From Rubrivirga sp. SAORIC476 (GTDB lineage: Bacteria; Bacteroidota; Rhodothermia; Rhodothermales; Rubricoccaceae), in NCBI RefSeq assembly GCF_002283555.1, contig NZ_MVOI01000003.1, forward strand, positions 1,843,578 to 1,907,577: a stretch of 64,000 nucleotides of DNA. The letters run 5' to 3'. Shown here one piece after another: positions 14,318 through 24,435 of this stretch (position 1 is the stretch's first letter; each line of letters opens with the position of its first letter). The position numbers were made by a program, and so were the translations under genes. A model generated the notes under the pieces. That model was not told the DNA's origin. It searched no databases and was given only the letters and a program-made list of their open reading frames with translations.

Positions 14318-16390
14318 ATGGGCTTTCTGAATCCGCTCCTCCTGGTCGGCCTCGCGGCGGCGGCGATCCCGATCGTCGTGCACCTGTTCAACTTCCGTCG
14401 GCCGCAGCGGGTCGACTTCTCGACGCTGCGCTTCGTCCGCCAAATCGAGGCGACGGCGATGCGGCGAATGCGCATTCGCCAGTGGCTCCTGCTAGCACTG
14501 CGGACGCTGGCGGTGCTCTTCCTCGTGCTCGCCTTCGCGCGCCCGACGCGGACCGCCGACGCGGGCGTGTTCGAGGAGGGGACGGCGCGGAGCCTCGTGC
14601 TGGTGCTCGACAACAGCCGGTCGATGACGCTCCGGGACGCGCAGGGCGCGCTGATCGACCAGGCGCGCGGCCTCGGTGTCGCCGTCATCGAGGCGACGGG
14701 GGCGGGCGACGAACGAACGCTGCTCCCCGTCGCGCGGCCCGTGGAGGCGCGCATCGTGCCCTACACGACCGCCGGGCCGGTCCTCGATGCCATCGAATCC
14801 ACGCCCGCACTGGCGGGGGCCGAGGCGCTCACGGCGGCGATCGCACGGGCGGGAAGCGTGCTGGAGGGCGCGCAGCACCTGAGGCGCGAAATCGTGATCG
14901 TGAGCGACCTCCAGGCGGCTACGTTCAGTGACTCCGCGAGCGCCACCCTGCCCGAAGGCATCGACCTGACGCTGCTGCCGTTGGGCGCGAGGGCGCAGGT
15001 CAACACGGCGGTGACGGACGTGCGGGTCGTAAGCCGGATCGTCGAGCCGGGGCGGCCGGTGCAGATCGAGGCGACCGTCGTGCGCTACGGGGGGCGGCCC
15101 GGGACGGTTGGCGCGGCGCTTCTCCTGGACGGCCAGCGCGTCGCCGAGACGGCCGTGGACGTGGTTCCGGGAGAGCCGGTCCGCGTGCCATTCACGGTCA
15201 CGCCTCCCGCGCGTGGGTGGCTGGGCGGCGAAGTCCGTATCGAGGCGGACGCCGCGGCCTGGGACGACGCCCGCTTCTTCGCGCTCCGGGTGCCGCCGCC
15301 GCCGCGCGTGCTGCTCGTCCGCGGCGACGGCCAGCGGGCCGATCTCGTGGCGCTCGCGCTCGGCGTCGCTGCCGAGTCGGGGGGCGTGGCGCTCAACGAA
15401 ATCGCCGAGGGCGCCCTGCCCGGCGCGGACCTCGACCAGTATGACGCCGTCGTGCTCGTCGGCCCCGCCTCGGTGGGCGACCCAGGGCGGCTGGCGGCGT
15501 TCGTCGGCGCGGGCGGCGGCGTGCTCGCGTTCCCCGGCGACGACGTAGATGCCCTCAATCCCATGCTGGCAGCCCTCGGCGCCGGTCGGATCGACGGCGC
15601 GGTGGGGGAGAGCGGCGGCGACGTACTCGGCACGACCACCGACCTCGACCTCGACCACCCCCTCTTCGCGGGCGTTTTCGACGCGGCCCGACCGACGCCC
15701 GAAGCAGTCGACCTCCGAAAAGTCGCGCGCTACCGTTCCGGCGGGGCCGACGAGACGACGCTCATCGCCACGCAGACGGGGGCGCCGCTGCTCCAGGAGG
15801 TCCGGCGAGGGGAGGGGAGCGTGCTGCTGTTCGGTGTCGCGCCCGACCTCGGCTGGAGCGACCTGCCCCAGCGGGGGCTCTTCGTCCCCCTGTTGTACCG
15901 CGCTGCGGCCTACCTTGCTGCCGGGTCGTCGATCGCTGACACGGGCGAGTTGACCGCGCGCGAAGGAGGCACGATCCGCGTGGAGGGCGTCGGTCCGGGC
16001 ACCGCCCTTCGCCTCGTCGGCCCCGATGGAGTGACGCTGACCCCGCTCCAGCGGACGGTGCCGGGTGCTGTCGTGCTGGACGTGGGCGACGCGGTCGCGC
16101 GGGCGGGTCTGTACCGCGTGGTGCAGAGCGACCGCACGCTGCGCGTGGTCGCCGTCAACGAAGACGCGCGCGAGTCGGACCCGGCGGCGCTCGCTCCGGC
16201 GGAGGCCGTGAGGAGGCTGGAGGCAGCGACCGGGCGCCCGGTCCGCCTCGTGGAAGGAGCAGCCGGGCTCGCCTCGGACGGCGAGCGGGCGGGGACGCCG
16301 CTCTGGACCTACTTCCTGGCGCTCGCGCTGGCGTGCCTCATCGCCGAGACGCTCGTCACGACGCGGCGGCGCCCCGAGGTCGCAGCCTGA
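14318..16390 (+). CDS. BatA/vWA-domain membrane protein with internal glutamine-amidotransferase-like domain
   Basis: The 690-residue protein opens with a BatA (aerotolerance) domain: MGFLNPLLLVGLAAAAIPIVVHLF, then an RRPQRVDFSTLRF element and a second helix at about 55-72. A vWA domain follows with LVLVLDNSRSM near 91-101, which keeps the MIDAS DxSxS. The middle region (about 320-420) has strands RVLLVRGDG and YDAVVLVGP and a Gly-rich FVGAGGGVLAFPGDD, like class I glutamine-amidotransferase folds found in such proteins. One last helix lies near the end (TYFLALALACLIAETLV). The family is typical of Bacteroidota and Planctomycetota, often beside MoxR ATPases, but none is present here. The function is unproven, probably envelope assembly or stress. 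Confidence 0.85.
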   Translation: MGFLNPLLLVGLAAAAIPIVVHLFNFRRPQRVDFSTLRFVRQIEATAMRRMRIRQWLLLALRTLAVLFLVLAFARPTRTADAGVFEEGTARSLVLVLDNSRSMTLRDAQGALIDQARGLGVAVIEATGAGDERTLLPVARPVEARIVPYTTAGPVLDAIESTPALAGAEALTAAIARAGSVLEGAQHLRREIVIVSDLQAATFSDSASATLPEGIDLTLLPLGARAQVNTAVTDVRVVSRIVEPGRPVQIEATVVRYGGRPGTVGAALLLDGQRVAETAVDVVPGEPVRVPFTVTPPARGWLGGEVRIEADAAAWDDARFFALRVPPPPRVLLVRGDGQRADLVALALGVAAESGGVALNEIAEGALPGADLDQYDAVVLVGPASVGDPGRLAAFVGAGGGVLAFPGDDVDALNPMLAALGAGRIDGAVGESGGDVLGTTTDLDLDHPLFAGVFDAARPTPEAVDLRKVARYRSGGADETTLIATQTGAPLLQEVRRGEGSVLLFGVAPDLGWSDLPQRGLFVPLLYRAAAYLAAGSSIADTGELTAREGGTIRVEGVGPGTALRLVGPDGVTLTPLQRTVPGAVVLDVGDAVARAGLYRVVQSDRTLRVVAVNEDARESDPAALAPAEAVRRLEAATGRPVRLVEGAAGLASDGERAGTPLWTYFLALALACLIAETLVTTRRRPEVAA

Positions 16391-16402
16391 ACCCACGGTG
16401 GC

Positions 16403-16424
16403 GAGGGAGCGCGGAGGCTCCCTC
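16403..16424 (+). terminator. Hairpin after the BatA-domain gene
   Basis: A perfect 8-bp stem (GAGGGAGC / GCTCCCTC) with a 6-nt loop lies 12 nt after the stop at 16390. There is no clear T tract. Confidence 0.6.
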
Positions 16425-16809
16425 ACCAGTCGGCCCGGTCATCCCACCACAGATTGACCGGGACGGATGGTGGGACGGGAGGCCCGCCACCACGTAGGCG
16501 GGGCGGGGCGTGTCGTCCCGGCGCGGAAAGGGTCGGCGGGCTCCCGGTCGCTTCTGGGGAAGGGTGCGCGCGAAGCCCCTGGCGGTGGGCCTGCGGCGAA
16601 ACGGGGGAGCGGTGCCGACGGCCTCAGAATCGGGAGTCCACTTCGAGGACCACCTCCCGTGATTGCACGATTCACAGGACAGGCGAGCCCAGGGGGGAGC
16701 GTCGGGCCGCGAGGACCGATGGCCCGCGAGATCCGGTCTAGCTTTCACGGGCCCTCCGCACCGTTCGCTCCGTCTGTGCGTTCATCCTGTCGACTCCACA
16801 CCTCGCCTT
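16425..16809. other. Gene-free stretch before hflX
   Basis: About 385 bp hold no reading frame with recognisable protein features. Frames on both strands are Pro/Arg-rich and look like high-GC noise. The only likely signal is the promoter box near 16739. Confidence 0.6.
16739..16746 (+). promoter_or_regulatory. Likely hflX promoter box TAGCTTTC
   Basis: TAGCTTTC fits the Bacteroidota -7 consensus TAnnTTTG at all but the last base. It lies 63 nt before the preferred hflX start, which leaves room for an untranslated leader. No -33 TTTG is visible. Confidence 0.45.
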
Positions 16810-18213
16810 TTGACGCAACCGACTTCCCGCTCCCGTGAGACTGCCGTCCTCGTCGGCGTGCAGACGCCCGCTACGACTCCGGCCGAACTCCGCGATGGCC
16901 TCGACGAGCTCGAACTCCTGACCGATACCGCTGGCGCGGACACCATCGCTCGGCTGACTCAGAACCTGCCGCGCGTCCATGGGGCCACGTTCATCGGCAA
17001 GGGCAAGGTCGACGAACTCCGCCAGCTCGTCGAGAAGCACAAGGCCGACCTCGTCGTGTTCGACGACGACCTATCGCCGGTGCAGGTCCGCAACCTGGAG
17101 AAGGCGCTCAAGTCGGAGGACAACAACGTCAAGCTGGTCGATCGCTCCGGGCTCATCCTGGACATCTTCGCCAGCCGGGCGCGCTCGGCGCAGGCCAAGA
17201 CGCAGGTCGAACTGGCGCAGCTCCAGTACCTCCGCTCGCGACTGACGCGGGCGTGGACGCACCTGGAGCGCCAGAAGGGCGGCATCGGGATGCGCGGGCC
17301 GGGTGAGACGCAGATCGAGACCGACCGTCGCCTCATCGGCAACCGCATCGCGGTGCTGAAGGACCAGCTGGAGAAGATCGACCGCCAGCGGACCACCCAG
17401 CGCAAGGGACGCCTCGACCAGACGCGCGTCGCGCTCGTCGGCTACACCAACGCGGGCAAGAGCACGCTCATGAACGCCCTGGCCGACGCTGGGGTCTTCG
17501 CTGAGGACCGCCTCTTCGCCACCCTCGACGCGACGACGCGCCAGATCCTCCTCGATACCAACAAGCCGGTGCTTCTGGCCGACACGGTCGGCTTCATCCG
17601 CAAGCTTCCCCACGCCCTCGTGGAAAGCTTCAAGAGCACCCTCGACGAGGTGCGGGAGGCGGACGTCCTGCTGCACGTGGTCGACGTCACGCACCCCAAC
17701 GCCGAGGACCACATCCGCGTGGTCAACGAGACGCTGGCCGAGTTGGAGGCGCAGGACAAGCCGACGCTGATGGTGTTCAACAAGGTGGACGCCCTGGAGG
17801 ACGCGGGGCTGCTCGATCAGCTCCAGTCGGCCTTCGGCAACGCCGTCTTCGTGTCGGCCCGGCGTGGCATCGGGCTGGACGAGCTCCGCACCCGCACGCT
17901 CGCGCTCGTCGAAGCCGACTACGTGGACCGGGTGGCGCTGCTGCCGGTCTCGAAGCCCAAGGCACGCTCGCACGTCCACAGCGTCGCCGAGGTGCTGGAG
18001 GAGACCTTCGGCTTCGCCGAGGACGCCTACGATGCCACCGCCCCGCCCGTGGCCGTCGTCCGGCTGCACTTCCGGGCGTCGACCAAGAATGCGCCGGACC
18101 TCGACCGGATGCTCGCGGGCTACGGCAGCCTGCGCTGGACCACTCCCTCCGACACCACGGCAGGCGACGGCGCCGCTGACCCCGCCACGCTGTCCGACGA
18201 GCCCGACGCCTGA
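16810..18213 (+). CDS. hflX: GTPase HflX
   Basis: HflX is a ribosome-splitting GTPase that rescues stalled or heat-damaged ribosomes. The protein has the N-terminal HflX domain (VHGATFIGKGKVDELRQLV, VVFDDDLSPVQVRNLEK), the coiled-coil helix and the conserved GGIGMRGPGETQIETDRR. The GTPase domain has G1 GYTNAGKST, G3 DTVGFIRKLP and G4 NKVD. The family usually runs 400-450 residues, and a TTG at 16810-16812 gives 467. Upstream there is no ATG or GTG that fits the family, so the TTG start is preferred but uncertain. The C-terminal 35 residues after LRWT are an acidic low-complexity tail. A 7-bp hairpin overlaps the stop codon. Confidence 0.93.
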   Translation: MTQPTSRSRETAVLVGVQTPATTPAELRDGLDELELLTDTAGADTIARLTQNLPRVHGATFIGKGKVDELRQLVEKHKADLVVFDDDLSPVQVRNLEKALKSEDNNVKLVDRSGLILDIFASRARSAQAKTQVELAQLQYLRSRLTRAWTHLERQKGGIGMRGPGETQIETDRRLIGNRIAVLKDQLEKIDRQRTTQRKGRLDQTRVALVGYTNAGKSTLMNALADAGVFAEDRLFATLDATTRQILLDTNKPVLLADTVGFIRKLPHALVESFKSTLDEVREADVLLHVVDVTHPNAEDHIRVVNETLAELEAQDKPTLMVFNKVDALEDAGLLDQLQSAFGNAVFVSARRGIGLDELRTRTLALVEADYVDRVALLPVSKPKARSHVHSVAEVLEETFGFAEDAYDATAPPVAVVRLHFRASTKNAPDLDRMLAGYGSLRWTTPSDTTAGDGAADPATLSDEPDA

Positions 18214-18234
18214 CCTCGCGAGGTGCTGTCAGGC
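18208..18234 (+). terminator. Weak hairpin over the hflX stop codon
   Basis: GCCTGAC and GTCAGGC form a 7-bp stem with a 13-nt loop. The left arm includes the TGA stop. No T run follows, so termination here is only a possibility. Confidence 0.35.
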
Positions 18235-18353
18235 GGCCGCACCGTTCGGGATCTACCTGAATGGCTCCCTGAGGGGGGCGAGTGGTCGCGTACCGACGGT
18301 GGCTCGCGGGGTGTGGTACGCCTCTTGCCCGTCTATTGGACACCGGGGCATGC

Positions 18354-18360
18354 TAGCTTG
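18354..18360 (+). promoter_or_regulatory. TAGCTTG -7-type box for the CBS gene
   Basis: TAGCTTG lies 31 nt upstream of the ATG at 18392. The same heptamer precedes the DJ-1-like gene at 35991. A TTG occurs 26 nt further upstream, a wider gap than usual. Confidence 0.45.
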
Positions 18361-18391
18361 CCGCCCCGGTCGTCCCCCCTCCACCGGTTCC

Positions 18392-19045
18392 ATGACCGTT
18401 GCTTCCCTCCTCAGCCCGCTCGACCCGCTCGCCACGACGGACACCGTCGGCGAAGCGCTCGTCGAGCTCGCGACCGCCCATCTCGCGCACCTGCCGGTGC
18501 TCGACCCGACCGACCGACTCGACTCGGTGGTGACCGAGGCGGCTCTCCGCGCCTACCCGGACCCTGAGGCACCGATCGGCGCGCTCGTCGCGGGCGAGCC
18601 CGTCGCCATCCGGCCGGATACCCACGTCTTCGACGCGGCCCACCTGCTCCGCCAGCACGGCCTGAGCATGCTCCCGGTGGTGGACGAGGAGGGCGTCTAC
18701 GAAGGTCTCGTCGTCCGCCAGGACGTATTCGCGCAACTCGCCCACATGCTGGCCACCGAGGAGCCGGGCGCGATCGTGGTGCTGGACGCCGCACGGGACA
18801 ACTTCTCGCTCGGTCAGGTGGCCCAGATCATCGAACAGAACGGCGTCCGCATCCTGTCCGTGTCGACGGAGGACGACCCCGGCGCGGGGCGTGTCCAGGT
18901 GACGCTCAAGCTGAACGTGTCCGACACGGCGCGCGTCCGCCACGTGATGGCCCACCACGATTACCGCGTCACGGCCGTCTTCGATGAGGCCGAGGACGAT
19001 CTGGAAGAGCGCGCTGCCGCCTTCCTCCGCTACCTGAACGTGTAA
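18392..19045 (+). CDS. CBS-domain protein with C-terminal ACT-like region
   Basis: The 217-residue cytoplasmic protein has a tandem CBS pair over about residues 1-125 (TDTVGEALVELATAHLAHLPVLD, then DTHVFDAAHLLRQHGLSMLPVVDEEG). CBS pairs bind adenosine nucleotides and act as sensors. The rest has the beta-alpha-beta-beta pattern of an ACT-like domain (GAIVVLDAARDNFSLGQVAQIIEQNGVRILSVS, then VTLKLN). CBS-ACT proteins of this size are common in Bacteroidota. No enzyme domain is fused, so a regulatory role is inferred. The ATG at 18392 follows CCCCCCTCCACCGGTTCC, a pyrimidine-rich leader. It shares a strand with the unknown gene 46 nt downstream. Confidence 0.85.
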   Translation: MTVASLLSPLDPLATTDTVGEALVELATAHLAHLPVLDPTDRLDSVVTEAALRAYPDPEAPIGALVAGEPVAIRPDTHVFDAAHLLRQHGLSMLPVVDEEGVYEGLVVRQDVFAQLAHMLATEEPGAIVVLDAARDNFSLGQVAQIIEQNGVRILSVSTEDDPGAGRVQVTLKLNVSDTARVRHVMAHHDYRVTAVFDEAEDDLEERAAAFLRYLNV

Positions 19046-19091
19046 CCGTCGGAGCACGGGTCCATCGGGCCTGTGCCCGGCCCCGCCTCCG

Positions 19092-19571
19092 ATGAGAGAT
19101 CACTCGCACCCCGCTGTCGCCTTTCACGCCGTCGCCCTGGTGGCCGCGGCGCGGTCGGCGTTGCAGATGGCCCGCCAGATCGGCGACCGTCGGGCCGGGC
19201 GCGACGCCTCCGCGCAGGAGCCGGAGGGGACGGTCCGCACCGATCTGGACGCGCTCCGTGCCGACCTCGGTGCGCTGGTGGTCCGCCTGCGGCTGCGCGT
19301 GGTGGTGCGCTCGCCCGAGAGCGAGGCGGCCGCGCTGGCGCAGGCCTTCGAGGACCGCACGCTGCTGGACGACCTCGGGCGGACGTTGAGCGTGATCCAC
19401 CAGAAGTTGCTCAGCCTGTACCCGGGCGTCGACGAGGAGGTGGTGGAGACGACCCGGCGGCTCGCCTCCGAGGCCCGTCAGCGAGCGGTCTCCGACACGT
19501 ACGCGCGGGCGCTGGCTGACTTCGTGGCGCGTGCGAGTGACCTGCGCGACGCGCTCGCCGAGGCGGCCTGA
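19092..19571 (+). CDS. Hypothetical alpha-helical protein
   Basis: I do not recognise this 159-residue protein. It begins with a His-containing segment (MRDHSHPAVAFHAVALV) and continues as long amphipathic helices rich in Ala, Arg, Leu and Glu, for example RTDLDALRADLGALVVRLRLR and VIHQKLLSLYPGVDEE. There is no signal peptide, no clear membrane span and no Cys. Codon usage matches the neighbours, which supports it being a real gene. It lies between the CBS gene (46 nt upstream) and gyrB (171 nt downstream), all on the plus strand. It could be a helical binding protein or a gene limited to this lineage. Confidence 0.6.
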   Translation: MRDHSHPAVAFHAVALVAAARSALQMARQIGDRRAGRDASAQEPEGTVRTDLDALRADLGALVVRLRLRVVVRSPESEAAALAQAFEDRTLLDDLGRTLSVIHQKLLSLYPGVDEEVVETTRRLASEARQRAVSDTYARALADFVARASDLRDALAEAA

Positions 19572-19678
19572 CCCGACGGTGTGAACAGGGTGCGAGTGGG
19601 TCAATATCCACGGAGACGAGGCGTTGAGTGGGGCCGGTCGTGAGTCGAGAAATCACGGCTGCGAGGCCCGTCCGGCCG

Positions 19679-19686
19679 TATTTTCG
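19679..19686 (+). promoter_or_regulatory. Likely gyrB promoter box TATTTTCG
   Basis: TATTTTCG resembles TAnnTTTG and lies 56 nt upstream of the gyrB ATG in a locally AT-rich stretch. A TAGATCT further downstream (19704-19710) is an alternative box. Confidence 0.4.
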
Positions 19687-19730
19687 GCTGATTGACGCTG
19701 CGATAGATCTGGCCCTCGGCCACTCCCTGA

Positions 19731-21777
<2,047 letters not shown>

Positions 21778-21779
<2 letters not shown>

Positions 21780-21859
21780 AGGGATCTGGGATGGAGAGGG
21801 ACGGAGGGGTGGGCCGAGTGCTCCGTCCCCGTCCCGCATCCCGCGCCTCGTATCCCTCT
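21778..21859 (+). terminator. Nested hairpin filling the gyrB-GT2 spacer
   Basis: Three nested helices span the whole spacer: AGAGGGAT (21778-21785) with ATCCCTCT (21852-21859), GGGATG (21788-21793) with CATCCC (21837-21842), and GGGACGGAG (21798-21806) with CTCCGTCCC (21821-21829). The inner stem works as a terminator for gyrB. The outer arm pairs with the CU-rich leader just before the next ATG. Confidence 0.65.
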
Positions 21860-21863
21860 CGCC

Positions 21864-22841
21864 ATGCGCCCCGACCTGTCCATCGTCGTTCCGGCCTACA
21901 ACGAGGCCGAGAGCCTGCCCGAGCTGGCCGACCAGATCCGGGCGGCGCTCGACGGCGCGGGCCTCTCCTTCGAGGTCTGGCTCGTTGACGACGGCTCGGA
22001 CGACGGGTCGTGGGCGACGATTCAGGACCTCCACAGCGCCGACCGGCGCTTCGCGGGCGTCCGCTTCCGGCGCAACTACGGCAAGAGCGCCGCGCTGGCA
22101 GCGGGCTTCCGTCGGGCCAACGGCCGCTGCGTCGCCACCCTCGACGCCGACCTCCAGGACGACCCGGCCGAGCTTCCCGAGATGGTCGCCCGCCTCGACG
22201 CCGGGGCGGACCTCGTGAGCGGGTGGAAGCGGAAGCGGCACGATCCCTGGGAGAAGCGCATCCCGTCCAAGTTCTTCAACAAGGTCACGCGCTGGCTGTC
22301 GGGGATCCCGCTGCACGACTTCAACTCAGGCATCAAGGCGTACCGACGCGAGGTGATCGAGAGCGTCCGTGTGTACGGTGAGCTGCACCGCTACATCCCA
22401 CTGCTGGCGAAGTGGGAGGGGTTCACGGCCATCGAAGAGCAGGTCGTCAACCACCGCGAGCGCATCCACGGGACGACGAAGTTCGGCCTGGAGCGCTACC
22501 TGCGCGGCTTCCTCGACCTGATCACGGTCGTCTTCCTGACGCGGTTCGCGCGCCGGCCGATGGTGTTTTTCGGGGGACTGGGCACGTTGGGCTTTCTGCT
22601 CGGCTTCCTCGTGCTGGTGTACCTGACCGTCGAGAAGCTGGTCTTCGGCGCGGGCATCGGCGGGCGCCCGCTGCTCCTGCTGGGCGTCATGCTGATCCTG
22701 CTGGGAGCCCAGTCCTTCCTCGCCGGACTGCTCGGCGAGATGATCGTGCGGCCCGAGATGGAGCGGGCGGACCGCTACGACGTGACGGGCGAGATCCTCC
22801 CGGCCGAGGCGGCCCCGGAGCCCGCCGGGGTGCGGGCGTAG
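21864..22841 (+). CDS. GT2-family polyprenyl-phosphate glycosyltransferase
   Basis: The 325-residue protein has the GT-A fold of family 2. It starts with LSIVVPAYNEAESLPELAD, has VWLVDDGSDDGSW and the metal-binding DADLQDDP near residue 95, followed by VSGWKRKRHD and FNSGIKAYRREV. The last 90 residues hold two membrane helices (about 233-258 and 268-290), as in DPM1/GtrB/ArnC-like enzymes that load a sugar onto undecaprenyl phosphate. It is therefore expected at the inner face of the cytoplasmic membrane, making a lipid-linked sugar for envelope glycan or lipid modification. The sugar cannot be named. The next glycosyltransferase starts 3 nt after the stop, so the two form an operon. Confidence 0.92.
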   Translation: MRPDLSIVVPAYNEAESLPELADQIRAALDGAGLSFEVWLVDDGSDDGSWATIQDLHSADRRFAGVRFRRNYGKSAALAAGFRRANGRCVATLDADLQDDPAELPEMVARLDAGADLVSGWKRKRHDPWEKRIPSKFFNKVTRWLSGIPLHDFNSGIKAYRREVIESVRVYGELHRYIPLLAKWEGFTAIEEQVVNHRERIHGTTKFGLERYLRGFLDLITVVFLTRFARRPMVFFGGLGTLGFLLGFLVLVYLTVEKLVFGAGIGGRPLLLLGVMLILLGAQSFLAGLLGEMIVRPEMERADRYDVTGEILPAEAAPEPAGVRA

Positions 22842-22844
22842 CGC

Positions 22845-23969
22845 GTGGCGCGGATCGCTCTGATCGGTCCGGCGTGGCCGTACCGCGGCGGCATCGCCCA
22901 CTTCCAGGCGTCGGTGGCACGGGCGCTGGCCGCGCGCGGGCACGAGGTCTCGGCGGTCACCTTCTCGCGTCAGTACCCGGAGGCGCTCTTTCCCGGCACA
23001 ACGCAGTACGAGGACGGTCCGCCGTCTCCGGATCTCCCGGTGGCGCCCCGGCTGATCGACTCCATCGACCCGCGCTCATGGTTTCGCGCCGCTCGACACG
23101 TCGCCGACGCGGGCGCCGAGGTGGCGGTGCTCCAGGTCTGGATGCCATTTATGGGCCCTGCGTTCGGTGTCATCGCGCGCCGACTCTGGAAACGGGGCAT
23201 CCGGGTCGTGGCCGTCGTCCACAACGCGATCCCGCACGAGCGGCGTCCGGGCGACCGCGCGCTGAGCCGCTACGGGCTCTCGGCCTGTGACGGGCTGATC
23301 GTGCTGAGCGACCAGGTACGCGAGGACCTGGCGACGCTCGGCATCACCGCGCCCATCCGCCAGCGGGCACACCCGGCCTACGACACGTTCGGGGACCCGA
23401 CGCCGAAGGCCGACGCCCGCGCCCGCCTCGGGCTGCCAGCAGACGTCCCCGTCTTCCTGTTCTTCGGCTTCATCCGCCGCTACAAGGGGTTGCACGTGCT
23501 GCTCGATGCCTGGGCCGGTGTCCGCCGCCGCGTGCCCGAGGCGGTGCTGGTGGTCGCGGGCGAGTTCTACGCCGACGAAGCCACGCTCCGCGCGCAGATC
23601 GACGCGCTGGAGGGCGTGCGCCTCGATGCGGATTACATCCCCGACGACCAGGTTGGGCTGTACGTCTCCGCGGCGGACGCGGTCGTGCAGCCGTACGTGA
23701 CGGCCACACAGAGTGGGGTCGCCCAGATCGCGTTTCACTTCGAGCGGCCGGTTATCACGACCGACGTCGGCGGGCTGGCCGAGATCGTGCCCGACGGCGA
23801 GGCCGGGCTCGTCGTTCCTCCGGAGGACCCCGCCGCGCTGGCCGCCGCGCTGGTCCGGTTCGTCGACGAGGGGCTGGGGGAGAAGTTGAAGGAGGGCGTC
23901 CGCCGGGCCCGTCAGTCGACCTCGTGGACGGCTCTCGCCGAGGCCGTCGAGGACCTCGCCAGACTCTAG
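22845..23969 (+). CDS. GT4-family glycosyltransferase
   Basis: The 374-residue GT-B protein starts with GTG at 22845, three bases after the upstream GT2 stop. The N-terminal domain shows LIGPAWPYRGGIAHFQ (residues 5-20), and the C-terminal domain shows FLFFGFIRRYKGLHVLLDAW and VVAGEFY. In place of the common E-x7-E pair it has TQSGVAQIAFHFERPVI, a form seen in a distinct GT4 branch in which acidic residues are replaced by Gln. TTDVGGLAEIVPDG then follows as in normal GT4 enzymes. There is no signal or membrane helix. The likely role is a second sugar-transfer step in the same envelope glycan pathway as the GT2 enzyme. Its stop codon overlaps the stop of the convergent STAS gene. Confidence 0.88.
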   Translation: MARIALIGPAWPYRGGIAHFQASVARALAARGHEVSAVTFSRQYPEALFPGTTQYEDGPPSPDLPVAPRLIDSIDPRSWFRAARHVADAGAEVAVLQVWMPFMGPAFGVIARRLWKRGIRVVAVVHNAIPHERRPGDRALSRYGLSACDGLIVLSDQVREDLATLGITAPIRQRAHPAYDTFGDPTPKADARARLGLPADVPVFLFFGFIRRYKGLHVLLDAWAGVRRRVPEAVLVVAGEFYADEATLRAQIDALEGVRLDADYIPDDQVGLYVSAADAVVQPYVTATQSGVAQIAFHFERPVITTDVGGLAEIVPDGEAGLVVPPEDPAALAAALVRFVDEGLGEKLKEGVRRARQSTSWTALAEAVEDLARL

Positions 23970-24334
23970 GCCGGTCCGTGGAGCCAGGCGATGGCCTCCG
24001 ACTCCTCGAGGAACGTCCTGGCCTGAATCCCAGCCACCGAGGACGAGGCCTCGAAGAACTGCGCCTTCTCGAACTGCGCGTTGTAGTCGTCCAGCAGCGC
24101 GATGCGACCACTGTACGCCTCGGGGTGCTCCAGGACCACCTGCACGACCCGGTAGACGTCGGGGAAGGACAGCCGGCTCCGAACCCCTCGGATGTCGACG
24201 AGAAGGTTTTTCCCGGCTGCACCGGCATCCCGTGCGATGTCCAGCACGAGGGCCTGTGTGGAGGCGAGATCGAACTGGCCTTCGACGGTCACACGCGCCA
24301 ACTCGCCGAGGGGAAGGAGGGTGTACGACGTCAT
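23966..24334 (-). CDS. STAS-domain-like small protein
   Basis: This protein of about 122 residues has the alternating strand-helix pattern of STAS domains: YTLLPLGELARVTVEGQFD, then a helix, NLLVDIRGV near residue 55, another helix VYRVVQVVLEHP, and GRIALLDDYN. STAS domains are phosphorylation-gated or nucleotide-binding switches of the SpoIIAA type. The usual phospho-Ser after the central strand (D-x-S) is not evident here, which reads DIRGVRSRLS, so a non-phosphorylated STAS-like protein is possible. ATG 24334 is preferred over one 24 nt upstream. The gene is convergent with the GT4 gene; the two stop codons share bases at 23966-23969. Confidence 0.6.
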   Translation of the reverse strand: MTSYTLLPLGELARVTVEGQFDLASTQALVLDIARDAGAAGKNLLVDIRGVRSRLSFPDVYRVVQVVLEHPEAYSGRIALLDDYNAQFEKAQFFEASSSVAGIQARTFLEESEAIAWLHGPA

Positions 24335-24435
24335 CAGCGGGCCAGGGAAGCCCATCAAGGTAGAGACCTTTCACCGAAGCCGATTCCTCGCCCCGCAGCG
24401 GGCGGCGTAATCTGGCCGACTCCTCGCATTCGACC

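Noticed and set aside
14492-16426. 644-codon minus-strand frame opposite the BatA gene
   Set aside because: Arg/Glu/Gln-rich, no recognisable domain, fully overlapping a gene with clear BatA and MIDAS motifs.
16425-16738. Small frames before hflX
   Set aside because: They are Arg/Pro/Gly-rich with no hydrophobic, catalytic or repeat pattern and no promoter box.
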